Assembly (NCBI RefSeq): GCF_014647375.1
Contig: NZ_BMPB01000008.1
Location: 248,001 to 312,000 of the forward strand
Source: Parabacteroides faecis
GTDB taxonomy: Bacteria; Bacteroidota; Bacteroidia; Bacteroidales; Tannerellaceae
Length of the DNA: 64,000 nt
Reading direction: 5' to 3'
Positions 52,575 to 60,417 of the stretch are shown piece after piece. Below the pieces are notes generated by a model. That model did no database searches. It saw nothing but the letters and a program-made list of their open reading frames with translations, and had not been told where the DNA came from. Position numbers and translations under genes: made by a program. Numbering within the stretch: the first letter of the stretch is position 1; each line of letters opens with the position of its first letter.

Positions 52575-53807
52575 TTATTTGGATTGTTCTGCCAGGATCA
52601 CCAGGTTATCCTTGATAAAGTCAGGATTGTAGTAAGTGCGGTTTCTGTTTTCATCCGGACGTGTCTCGTAAGAACGTCCCAGCCTGCGTGATGTATACCG
52701 GGGCCCCGACTGCGCTTCATACTGCCAGTCAAAATATTCCGGCAAACGCACCCGGACAGCCCGGTGCTTGCTACGTTTTTTCCGGGGCAGAGGAATAGCA
52801 AAGTGAAATCCACCGTTCACCTCCCCTTCGGAATACATGGCAAACAAACCGACTGTTATCTCTCCGAAATGACGGCTGCAATCACCACGCACTCCATAAT
52901 CGCCATAGATATACCGATGCGCCGATAAGTCGAACCGCAAATTATAATACGGCTCGTTATAGCGCACCAATACCGAGCCGTTTACCCGTCTCCATTGTGT
53001 CACCTCCCATCTACCGCCGTAAAAAGTGGATGCTCCCGTCAAGCCGCCGCTCAAGCCGAAAGCCCAACGGTCGGAATTTGTATGATACAACAGGTTCAGG
53101 TCCACCCCGATCCGGTCCTGATTAAAATTGCCTACACTCAATGTCGCAAACACATTTTTCGGTAACCGTATCTCCTGACGTACCACCAGCATCCCTGCAC
53201 GGATATAATCCATTTCTCCTACCAGATTATTCCAGACCGGAAATATCACCTGCCCGGTAAAAGAGGCACCTTTCCATAAACCGATCTCTACAGCCGGTGC
53301 TATATCGAGTACGGCTCCGTATATTTTATCCAGCCAGGAATTTTGCAATCTGACCTGGGGATACAATACCAGATCCACTTTCCCTGCCGAACGGTTTACC
53401 GCTTTCGTCCCTTTCAAAGCCTTCATAACCTCATCCGTATCGTAACTTATCGCCAGTCCCTTCATCACGGCCGCCAGTGACAAACGCCCCTGCCGGTAAG
53501 CAGAGACAAACTCCCGGTCCAGCGACACCCTGATTTGAGGAATCCCGTTTTCCAATACGGCCAGTTGTATGTTTTCATCTGCAATATCCGGTTCATCCAA
53601 TAAAGTCCGGATCACCTCAAACAATCCGCGATAAGTACCCCGGTAAACATTATCCTCATAAGCAATACACACCCCACCAGCCTGTACCGCCACTTTTACG
53701 TTTTCCATCCCCAGGTCGACAAGCGCCTCCTTTACTGTCGCCTTTCCTTTCCAACCAAACAGACAGCCCAGGAGAAATAAAAAAAGTATACGATATATCT
53801 TCAACAT
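52575..53807 (-). CDS. YjbH-like protein, C-terminal half
   Basis: 410 aa from the ATG at 53807 (MLKIYRILFLFLLGCLFGWK, signal peptide). It matches the later part of YjbH/DUF940 exopolysaccharide proteins: VKEALVDLGMENVKVAVQAG, then barrel strands VDLVLYPQVRLQNSW and PEYFDWQYEAQ near the end. In proteobacteria YjbH is one ~700-aa protein; here the N-terminal part is the separate gene upstream (53827-54555). Both carry their own signal peptides. Confidence 0.7.
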   Translation of the reverse strand: MLKIYRILFLFLLGCLFGWKGKATVKEALVDLGMENVKVAVQAGGVCIAYEDNVYRGTYRGLFEVIRTLLDEPDIADENIQLAVLENGIPQIRVSLDREFVSAYRQGRLSLAAVMKGLAISYDTDEVMKALKGTKAVNRSAGKVDLVLYPQVRLQNSWLDKIYGAVLDIAPAVEIGLWKGASFTGQVIFPVWNNLVGEMDYIRAGMLVVRQEIRLPKNVFATLSVGNFNQDRIGVDLNLLYHTNSDRWAFGLSGGLTGASTFYGGRWEVTQWRRVNGSVLVRYNEPYYNLRFDLSAHRYIYGDYGVRGDCSRHFGEITVGLFAMYSEGEVNGGFHFAIPLPRKKRSKHRAVRVRLPEYFDWQYEAQSGPRYTSRRLGRSYETRPDENRNRTYYNPDFIKDNLVILAEQSK

Positions 53808-53826
53808 CCGACTGTAACGATTTAAG

Positions 53827-54555
53827 TCATTTCCAGCATCTGAACTCATACCGTATCCCGGCAGAGAGAGCTTTGAAATCATAGCAGAAAGCGTGTAGGG
53901 ATAAATGATTGAAAAACCGTGCAGCAGCCCCTACACTCACTGCCTCCGTATCATATTCGACCATCAGTACGACAGGTTTCAGAAAAGCCGGACGATAGCT
54001 TACTCCTCCAAAAACGCCCTTATGGTAAGCATCTTTACGGAACGGGATATTACCTCCCAAAGAAAGCCCCAGATCATGGCCGCCGAATAACAGATGTTTC
54101 GTTCCAACAACATATACGGACGAGAAAAAACGGTTGCCTTTGACTTTCGCAAACATATTCAGTTCGCTGCTCGTAAAGGCATCATTCGATCCCAGAACGA
54201 TTGCCGGATGCCACTTCCCCTCTTTCAGGGGGCGAAGACGCAATGAGACGGAACGGTCCTGTTGCCATTTATTCCCGTTTTCAAATTCTCCGTGAAGTAA
54301 AGTACAACGGTATGCAACCTCCAGGAACGGCAGGAAAGTCATATTGACAAAATAGTTTCCGGTATCATAGTCCCAGTAGCCGGGTGTCATCGCTTCGGGC
54401 AGGAAATTAGCTCCTCCCATAAAAGTTCCGTCTGCTTGCATATCCGCAGTCGGAATCGTCTGCAACCCGGTCATGCCCAGCGAATACTGGGCATTCAATG
54501 ACGAAGCGACCGGTAACATGCAGACCACAAAAAAGAATTTCAAAAAATAGTTCAT
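53827..54555 (-). CDS. YjbH-like protein, N-terminal half
   Basis: 242 aa. Signal peptide (FFFVVCMLPVASSLNA). YSLGMTGLQTIPTADMQADGT, then GTKHLLFGGHDLGLSLGGNIP and MVEYDTEAVSVGAAARFFNH are the YjbH N-terminal barrel features. It ends GIRYEFRCWK. Outer-membrane protein of unknown mechanism linked to exopolysaccharide export. Gap of 19 bp to the C-terminal half. Confidence 0.75.
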   Translation of the reverse strand: MNYFLKFFFVVCMLPVASSLNAQYSLGMTGLQTIPTADMQADGTFMGGANFLPEAMTPGYWDYDTGNYFVNMTFLPFLEVAYRCTLLHGEFENGNKWQQDRSVSLRLRPLKEGKWHPAIVLGSNDAFTSSELNMFAKVKGNRFFSSVYVVGTKHLLFGGHDLGLSLGGNIPFRKDAYHKGVFGGVSYRPAFLKPVVLMVEYDTEAVSVGAAARFFNHLSLHAFCYDFKALSAGIRYEFRCWK

Positions 54556-54562
54556 TTGATTT

Positions 54563-54576
54563 ATCTGTCGACAGAT
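54563..54576. repeat. 14-bp perfect palindrome before the YjbH-like genes
   Basis: ATCTGTCGACAGAT stands 7 bases upstream of the ATG at 54555 in a 39-bp gap. It could be an operator or an RNA hairpin at the ribosome-binding region. Confidence 0.5.
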
Positions 54577-54594
54577 ATTTCTTTCATCCTAAAA

Positions 54595-54867
54595 TCAGGG
54601 TTCGCCCAGAACTTCCACAATATACCCCACCTGGCGCGGTGTCAGAATGCGTTGCGTACGGTTCCATCCCGTCTTTCCCAGGCTACGGAGTAATCCGGCA
54701 TTTGCCGTCACCCATACCTTCAACCGACGTGAGGCTGCCGCAGGAGTCAGATCCGGACTATACAATATCCCCAGTTCCATCCAGGTAAAACTGCGGTTCT
54801 TCCACATCCTTTCCTCCTCATCTTCCCCGGCGGTCTTTATCCTGCTTTTTCTATCGTCCTTCTTCAT
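54595..54867 (-). CDS. DUF4248 domain protein
   Basis: 90 aa from the ATG at 54867, overlapping the primase stop by 4 bases; a longer frame from 55098 lies inside the primase. FTWMELGILYSPDLTPAAAS, LKVWVTANAGLLRSL and KTGWNRTQRILTPRQVGYIV followed by VLGEP define DUF4248. Common beside HU, primase and VirE-type genes at Bacteroidales capsule loci; function unknown. Confidence 0.8.
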   Translation of the reverse strand: MKKDDRKSRIKTAGEDEEERMWKNRSFTWMELGILYSPDLTPAAASRRLKVWVTANAGLLRSLGKTGWNRTQRILTPRQVGYIVEVLGEP

Positions 54868-56051
54868 ACCCACCTCCAGTCCATCGTGGCCGGACGTCTC
54901 TCCCTCTGCGACAGACCGGTCAGGTAAGCCATTCCGACATTCAGGCAACGAAGTGCCTCCATCCGTTTCGCCGTGTCGGTGATGGCAGACAACAGCAGTA
55001 TCCCTTCCCGGATACGTCCCAGTAATAAAGCCTCTTCCGAAGAGGCCCCCTGCATGAGTCTTTCCCGCAGATACCTTGTAAACCTTTCTTTTCCCCAAAG
55101 CCTGAACAACGAGTCCGGGTCTTGCCCTTCCGGCAGTTCCATCCTATACACCCGGAGATCTTGCATACCCAGCTGGCAAACCGCCTTTTCAGCAGCCTTT
55201 CTTCCTGCTGCGTCCGCATCCAGCATCACGACCACCCGCGAGGTGTATTTCTTCAACAAGGCAATATGCCCGTCGCACAAAGCCGTTCCGCAAAGCGCCA
55301 CCGTATTCCTGAATCCGGCTGCGTGCATCGCCAGCACATCTTTGTATCCTTCCACCAGAATGGCAAACTGTTTTTCACGAATCATTTTCCGGGCCATATC
55401 CAAGCCGTAAAGTATCTCGTTTTTACGATAAAGTCCGCTGGTCGGCGAGTTGATATATTTAGGGATATCCGGATTTTCGGTCAGACGGCGTGCTCCGAAC
55501 CCGACCAACTGCCCCTCCTCATTCCGGATGGGAAACACCAGCCGGTTACGCATTGCCTTCCATTCTTCAGGAACCATCGCCGGTGAAGTCCCAACCCCGA
55601 AATCGAGCCAGGTCGGTGTCAGGTCCGAATCCCCTGAAGCGGCAGGAAGGAGAGACGAAAGAAACTGAAGATTTTTTTCAATTGAAATTTGAGAATCGAG
55701 ATTTGAAAATTTGTCTGTTTCACATACCGGCTTTGTCAATTTGACTTCGGGTTTGACCTCAGATTTCATTTTCGACTTTCCATTTTCAATTTTCAATTTA
55801 TCTATTGCCTCTCCGAACGATATCCCTTCTATCTTCTGTAAAAAACTGATTACGTCCCCTTTCTCTCCACAGGCAAAACAGATGAAACACTGCTTCTCCG
55901 GATTTACCGCCAAAGAAGGGTGACGATCTTTATGGAACGGGCAACACCCCAACAGGCTTCTCCCCTTCTGCGTCAGCTGTACATACCGCCCGATGATTTC
56001 TTCGATCGGCGGTGCAGACTGTTTTATATTGTTTATTTCCCATTGCGTCAT
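54864..56051 (-). CDS. DnaG-like primase with CHC2 zinc finger (phage-type)
   Basis: 395 aa. CHC2 zinc finger: CCPFHKDRHPSL and CFICFACGEKGDVISFLQ. Linker (~88-135) rich in Lys/Glu (KLKIENGKSKMKSEVKPEVK), then the DnaG core (RNRLVFPIRNEEGQLVGFGA), TOPRIM (ILVEGYKDVLAMHAAG, VVVMLDADAAGRKA). It lacks the long helicase-binding C-terminus of chromosomal DnaG (~600 aa). Overlaps the helicase stop by 4 bases. Confidence 0.87.
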   Translation of the reverse strand: MTQWEINNIKQSAPPIEEIIGRYVQLTQKGRSLLGCCPFHKDRHPSLAVNPEKQCFICFACGEKGDVISFLQKIEGISFGEAIDKLKIENGKSKMKSEVKPEVKLTKPVCETDKFSNLDSQISIEKNLQFLSSLLPAASGDSDLTPTWLDFGVGTSPAMVPEEWKAMRNRLVFPIRNEEGQLVGFGARRLTENPDIPKYINSPTSGLYRKNEILYGLDMARKMIREKQFAILVEGYKDVLAMHAAGFRNTVALCGTALCDGHIALLKKYTSRVVVMLDADAAGRKAAEKAVCQLGMQDLRVYRMELPEGQDPDSLFRLWGKERFTRYLRERLMQGASSEEALLLGRIREGILLLSAITDTAKRMEALRCLNVGMAYLTGLSQRERRPATMDWRWV

Positions 56052-57385
56052 GATGCAGGAGTATTACGATAGTTCGTGATCTTCGTATAAGATTCGTTGT
56101 AACGGTAACGGGCAATTCCTGTTGCCCCGTTCCTGTTTTTCACGATATAAAGTTTGCCTACTCCCACCAGGCTCTCCCCTGTCCGTTCGTCCCGTATAAT
56201 CCCATGCTTTTCCGGACGATAGACAAAAATTACACAATCCGCCACCTGCTCGATCGTACCCGAATCCCTCAGGTCGCTCATCACCGGGACATGTGCCTTA
56301 TCCGGTCTCGTCTCGCAGGCACGGTTCATCTGCGAAACAAGCAAAACCGGACAATCAGCCTCCAGTGACAGCTGTTTCAAGGCAGTCACATTACGTCCTA
56401 CCACCTGATCCAGTGTTTCATTCTTCTGGCGGACCGACGACAACAGATGCAGATAATCGATCACCACCAGGTCGCACTCGCCCGCCTTACTCTTCAGCAT
56501 CACCTTGGCTCGGATATCGCCGACCGTACAGCAAGGCGTGTAATCGATATACAACGGTAGCTTATCCAACTTCTTTCCTGCTTCCGCCAGCATCTCCAGT
56601 TCCTGTTGCGTCAATCCGGAAATACGCAGATGATCGGCATCCACATCGGTCATGCCAGCCAGGATACGGTTCAACAGTTGCAAGTCCGACATTTCCAGGC
56701 TGAACAGGCAGACATGCTTTCCGGCACGTGCCGCATTGACAGCGATATGAAGTGCCACCGCCGTTTTCCCGTCGCTGGGACGGCCGCCCAAAACGATCAC
56801 CTCCCCACGATGCAAACCGCCCGTGACATAATCAAGTTCCTCCATCCCGCTCAATATCCGGGTGACATCCTCGGAAGCATTCATCCGTTTCCGGTGCCAT
56901 TCCACAGCCTTTGCCGACAGTTCTCCCACCGTCTGCATCGGTTCCCCGTCGGCCGTATTCCGCCGGATATCCATCAACGACTGTTCCGCCTCCGCGATCA
57001 GCTCATCGGGCACGGCATCGAACTGTCCCGATTTAAAATTCAGCATAACGAACAATTGTCCCAGCAGACGCAGTTTATACCGGCGTTTCACCTCATCGGC
57101 ATACAGGCTTACATTCTCTCCGGTACGGACATTCAGCATGGCCGGGAGGATGAAAGAAAGCCCGTTCAGTTCTTTCCACTGTGCCTCGTCCTGGCGACGC
57201 ATTTCAGTCTCGACCGTCATCATATCCGGCCGCACACCCCGGTTGTACAAATCCATGATAACCCCGTAAACAAAGCTCAGCGACTTATCTTCAAACATCT
57301 CTTTACGCAAGGAAGAAGCTACCAGCATCGGAGCTTCCGCCGAGGTCAGCAGGCAACAGATCAACGTTTTCTCGACATCCATCAT
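56048..57385 (-). CDS. DnaB-like helicase, second copy (phage-type)
   Basis: 445 aa. DnaB N-terminal domain (VEKTLICCLLTSAEAPMLV) and RecA core: Walker A (GGRPSDGKTAVA), LFSLEMSDLQLLNRILAG, Walker B (DLVVIDYLHLL), CVIFVYRPEKHG. About 65 aa shorter than the chromosomal DnaB at 32753-34282. Together with the primase and the HTH gene it forms a compact replication cassette with 4-base overlaps. Confidence 0.88.
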   Translation of the reverse strand: MMDVEKTLICCLLTSAEAPMLVASSLRKEMFEDKSLSFVYGVIMDLYNRGVRPDMMTVETEMRRQDEAQWKELNGLSFILPAMLNVRTGENVSLYADEVKRRYKLRLLGQLFVMLNFKSGQFDAVPDELIAEAEQSLMDIRRNTADGEPMQTVGELSAKAVEWHRKRMNASEDVTRILSGMEELDYVTGGLHRGEVIVLGGRPSDGKTAVALHIAVNAARAGKHVCLFSLEMSDLQLLNRILAGMTDVDADHLRISGLTQQELEMLAEAGKKLDKLPLYIDYTPCCTVGDIRAKVMLKSKAGECDLVVIDYLHLLSSVRQKNETLDQVVGRNVTALKQLSLEADCPVLLVSQMNRACETRPDKAHVPVMSDLRDSGTIEQVADCVIFVYRPEKHGIIRDERTGESLVGVGKLYIVKNRNGATGIARYRYNESYTKITNYRNTPAS

Positions 57386-57882
57386 ACGTCACTCCTTTCC
57401 TGTCGGTTACCGGCATCCTGCATACTGCGTCCCCCCATTTTCCGCTCGATATCGGCCAATGTGCAAGACGGCTCAGATTCCCGTTGCTGCGTGTCCGTTT
57501 CCAATTCGTAACCGGAAAAATAGTCGTAGCCACAAATACCGATACGTGTTCCTCCGGTCACGGCATTGATTACGATCAGATGATCAATAGCCAGTAATTT
57601 CAAATAATAGCCGACCGACCCGATACTGATACAAGTCAATTCCGACAATTCATGATAGGTTCCCATATACTCCCCCCGGCGGCAAATATGCCGGTACTTT
57701 CCTAAAATCACCGTCCCGTCGACATAAAAAGCTCTGATAATCAAAGTGACGTACATTTTTGCCAGATCGCGTTCTTTTTTTATCGGACAAGTTAACTTGT
57801 TCAAGATCTTTCTCGGCAACCTGATAAAAGCCTTTCCCAGTAACGTTGCAACCTGGGCATAGTTTCTCTGCTCTCTGTTCAT
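57382..57882 (-). CDS. winged-HTH protein of the replication cassette
   Basis: 166 aa. Basic N-terminus (AFIRLPRKILNKLTCPIKKE), central HTH (YHELSELTCISIGSVGYYLK), hydrophilic tail. It may be an initiator or helicase loader of DnaD/phage O type; I do not recognise the family. It overlaps the helicase start by 4 bases. Confidence 0.6.
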   Translation of the reverse strand: MNREQRNYAQVATLLGKAFIRLPRKILNKLTCPIKKERDLAKMYVTLIIRAFYVDGTVILGKYRHICRRGEYMGTYHELSELTCISIGSVGYYLKLLAIDHLIVINAVTGGTRIGICGYDYFSGYELETDTQQRESEPSCTLADIERKMGGRSMQDAGNRQERSDV

Positions 57883-58184
57883 TGTGTTTGGTTTAACTAA
57901 AATTAGTATTTGCGTCCTTATGTGCGCTCTATTCGCAAAAACAATTGAATAACATCAGATCATATCAGGTTTATATTTGCTCTCTATTTAGCTTTTATGC
58001 GTTCCTCTTTAATATAAAAAGAAGTATTTCTTATATAAAGATTTTATAATAGGAGGTTTTTCAATTTTTTTTCAGAATAAGACCGTTCTCCAACGCTTTA
58101 AAACAAAGGTACACAGTGCTTTTCTGATATAAAAAACTGTTTTTCACGTATTTATTACAACCCAACAGACTATACATCAACAGG
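57883..58184. other. intergenic, 302 bp, very AT-rich
   Basis: No gene. TATATTTG at about 57973-57980 (+) fits a -7 box but has no -33 partner. The promoter of the HTH gene was not found. Confidence 0.35.
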
Positions 58185-58717
58185 TTAGTTATTAAAAATT
58201 CCGTTCTTTCTCTTCGGTTCGAGCTTCATTTCCTGTCTTATCTGGTCATGTATATGCAGATAATCCTCATGTGCATTCTTCAGAATGCTGCAGATGTACG
58301 ATTTTTCAAAGTCGGTTTGAAAGATCATGTAGATATAATCCGCCAGTTCCTCATACGAACAATCACCGAACATCCCGCTTCTGACCATCCCCGACAAATA
58401 TTCGATAAACAACTTCGGTTCCTTCACCCTGATCCGTTCCAGGTCGAGGGGACCGGTATCGTAATGGCAGTAACTGTATATCACCTTGCGGTACTGTTTG
58501 AAAAACGACCTGGCCAGGTCGTCCCATGTCCTTTTCTCCCTGATCTTCGGGTCTCCCAGCAAAAATGCCAGTAAAAAGATATCCGGTATCTCATTTTCCT
58601 GTTCGTCGATCGATTTTTTCAGCAAGGGGAATGACAGATGTTTACCTGCTATTCCTCGTATCCTTTTTTTAAAAGGCTGATTCCTTTTTGTAGATCTTGT
58701 CTGTTAAATAAATCCAT
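58185..58717 (-). pseudogene. hypothetical gene with a -1 frameshift at a slippery site
   Basis: The ATG at 58717 opens a 22-codon frame (MDLFNRQDLQKGISLLKKGYEE, stop at 58649). The long frame that ends at 58185 (RTWDDLARSFFKQYRKVIYS and further, about 146 aa after the first TTG) has no ATG start. The two frames join by a -1 shift at the in-frame heptamer U-UUA-AAA, within TTTTAAAAAAAG (58663-58674). The joined product is about 173 aa, helical, no known motif. It could be programmed frameshifting, a decayed gene or a homopolymer sequencing error. Confidence 0.6.
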
Positions 58718-58761
58718 AAGTCTATACTTTTTTATGTCTCCGTATAGTCTGTCCGGATTGT

Positions 58762-58821
58762 AAAACATATACCTTTTGTCTTCAAAACATATATGTTTTA
58801 ACAACGAAACATACCTGTTTT
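58762..58821. promoter_or_regulatory. operator array: three palindromes at 22-bp spacing
   Basis: AAAACATATACCTTTT (58762-58777), AAAACATATATGTTTT (58784-58799, a perfect palindrome) and GAAACATACCTGTTTT (58806-58821) start exactly 22 bp apart. They lie between the divergent replication cassette and the HU/GH73 genes. Two copies of CTATCTGTCT follow at 58854-58863 and 58874-58883, and a TACCTTTA box at about 58905 may be the promoter of the HU-like gene. Probably binding sites of a dimeric regulator. Confidence 0.7.
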
Positions 58822-58967
58822 GAATGTAAATATTTAACTGTTTTTATCTGACCCTATCTGTCTCTACCGGCATCTATCTGTCTGCGTGTTTTCGGGCTGC
58901 CGTACCTTTATAATGTTATCGATAACCAACAATTAATTTCAAGTATCAACCCTAATTTTTAAAATCT

Positions 58968-59423
58968 ATGCCATTAAAGTACAGACTTGTCAAACGCAAA
59001 GACATGAGTAAAGATGCAGCAGAAGGAGCCGAGCTCTACTACGCGCAGACCAGCATCAGTAAAAAGGTCGATCTGAACCGCATCTGCAGCCGCATCAGCA
59101 AATACAGTACCGCCAGCCGTGGCGATATCCTGCTGGTCCTGGACGGTTTGATCACCGTCATGAACGAATCCCTTGCCGACGGCGAATCGATCCATCTGGG
59201 CGATTTCGGTAGTTTCCGTATGGTTGCCGGCAGCAAAGGTTCCAGCACCGAAAAGGATTTCAATTCTTCGTTGTTCAATCGTGCTCATATCGTATTTTAT
59301 CCGGGTACCATGCTGATGGATATTGTCCGCGACGCTTCTTACGAGAAGTGGGTCATTCCGGGCAGCGATTCAGGCTCCGGTTCAGGTTCGGGCGGCGGTA
59401 GCGACCGTCCGGAGATTGAGTAA
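58968..59423 (+). CDS. HU-like DNA-binding protein with Gly-rich DRPEIE tail
   Basis: 151 aa. The HU-like core has no N-terminal extension removed: PLKYRLVKRKDMSKDAAEG, ICSRISKYSTASRGDILLVL, SIHLGDFGSFRMVAGSKGS and FNRAHIVFYPG. This is the larger HU subfamily found beside amidase/muramidase genes in Bacteroidetes. The C-terminus is a Ser/Gly linker ending GGGSDRPEIE, shared with the DUF6261 protein at 20647-21426. Confidence 0.82.
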   Translation: MPLKYRLVKRKDMSKDAAEGAELYYAQTSISKKVDLNRICSRISKYSTASRGDILLVLDGLITVMNESLADGESIHLGDFGSFRMVAGSKGSSTEKDFNSSLFNRAHIVFYPGTMLMDIVRDASYEKWVIPGSDSGSGSGSGGGSDRPEIE

Positions 59424-59483
59424 AAGAATCAACCAATTTGCCAATGTGGCAATTAAGATTGCAATAATTGGTATTCCCATTGG

Positions 59484-59515
59484 CATATTGGCATATTGGC
59501 ACATTGACACATTGA
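59484..59515. repeat. short tandem repeat, four 8-bp units
   Basis: CATATTGG twice then CACATTGA twice, in the 113-bp gap between the HU-like and GH73 genes. Low-complexity spacer sequence that could vary in copy number. Confidence 0.6.
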
Positions 59516-59536
59516 CAAATAATTTCATTATCGATT

Positions 59537-59998
59537 ATGACAAAACTAGATTTTATCAAACAGTATCTTCCCCTCGCCCAAAAGGCGGCAGAGCGGTTCG
59601 GAATGAACCCGGTCATCATCCTGGCTCAATCCGCCATCGAGACCGGTTGGGGCGAAAGTGCGCTGTGCAGAGAGCATAACAACTTTTTCGGCATCACCGC
59701 TTATGGCCGTCCCAACCCTTTCTGGGAAGGAGACCGTACCGACCTGTCTGCCAACGACGGCCGTCCGTGTCTGTGGTTCCGCAGTTACCTCACTCCGGAA
59801 GCCAGTTTTCTCGATTTCGCCCGTCTGATCCACTCGGCCTATCCTGTGGCCGCGACTCTCACCTTCCACCCTTCCGCCTATGCCAAAGAGATTGCTTACA
59901 GCAAATATATCAGCGAAGTGAACGGCGATAACCGTGCGGCTTACCAGCGCATGTTGGTGGCGGTCAGCCGGTCGATAGAGCGATTGAAGGTAAATTAA
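59537..59998 (+). CDS. GH73 glucosaminidase (peptidoglycan hydrolase), phage-endolysin-like
   Basis: 153 aa, a single catalytic domain without signal peptide. FIKQYLPLAQKAAERFGMNP, then the catalytic glutamate in QSAIETGWGES, NNFFGITAYG and the closing helices (YAKEIAYSKYISEVNGDNRA). The lack of a signal peptide is typical of phage lysins that need a holin. Second gene of the HU-like unit. Confidence 0.85.
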   Translation: MTKLDFIKQYLPLAQKAAERFGMNPVIILAQSAIETGWGESALCREHNNFFGITAYGRPNPFWEGDRTDLSANDGRPCLWFRSYLTPEASFLDFARLIHSAYPVAATLTFHPSAYAKEIAYSKYISEVNGDNRAAYQRMLVAVSRSIERLKVN

Positions 59999-60031
59999 TT
60001 TTCAATTCTCAATTTATAATTTTCAATTTCC

Positions 60032-60358
60032 ATGAATGTCCTTGAAACAATTCTCAACTTCCTCACCGATCTTGCCCGGATCATCTTCCCCCGCAAGCGA
60101 AAACCGGCAGCCGGTGACTGCCCCTGTTCTCATCCTCTGCCTGCTCCTCCTGAGCCTCCTCTCCCTCCTGATGAGGGAGACGGAAGTGACCCTGACCTGC
60201 ATCGGGGCGATTCTCTCGCTCTCACCCAAGGGGACTGGGGAAACCGCAGAGATGGGAAGAAGAACCTCCCGCCCGGAGCCGACTGGCTCGGAATGTCAGG
60301 ATATAGCCTGATGCTGATGGGCGGGGTCGGGTGTCTTTATAAATGGTTTATTGCGTAA
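60032..60358 (+). CDS. hypothetical small membrane-anchored protein
   Basis: 108 aa. Amphipathic start (MNVLETILNFLTDLARIIFP), Pro-rich middle, C-terminal membrane helix (GYSLMLMGGVGCLYKWFIA). It follows the GH73 gene by 33 bp, in the place where phage-like clusters carry holin or spanin genes, so a holin-type role is possible. A second frame (60036-60311) contains a Leu-rich stretch and cannot be fully excluded. Confidence 0.45.
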   Translation: MNVLETILNFLTDLARIIFPRKRKPAAGDCPCSHPLPAPPEPPLPPDEGDGSDPDLHRGDSLALTQGDWGNRRDGKKNLPPGADWLGMSGYSLMLMGGVGCLYKWFIA

Positions 60359-60370
60359 GCGATATAAAAA

Positions 60371-60410
60371 GAGGGAGTGCACTGCCGATATGAGGAAGGT
60401 ACTCCCTTCT
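60371..60410. terminator. terminator between convergent units
   Basis: GGGAGT and ACTCCC with flanking purine/pyrimidine runs and a long loop; TTCTTATTCTC follows on the plus strand. Moderate quality. Confidence 0.5.
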
Positions 60411-60417
60411 TATTCTC

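Noticed and set aside
54868-55098. Longer start for the DUF4248 protein
   Set aside because: The extension runs through the primase gene in another frame; the ATG at 54867 with a 4-base overlap fits the operon style.
59484-59515. Possible CRISPR-like or recombination repeat
   Set aside because: Units are only 8 bp, directly tandem and without spacers; simple low-complexity repeat.
60036-60311. 91-codon Leu-rich ORF in the frame next to the hypothetical membrane protein
   Set aside because: Overlaps almost fully with 60032-60358. The latter has a better start and a C-terminal membrane helix, but the choice is not certain.
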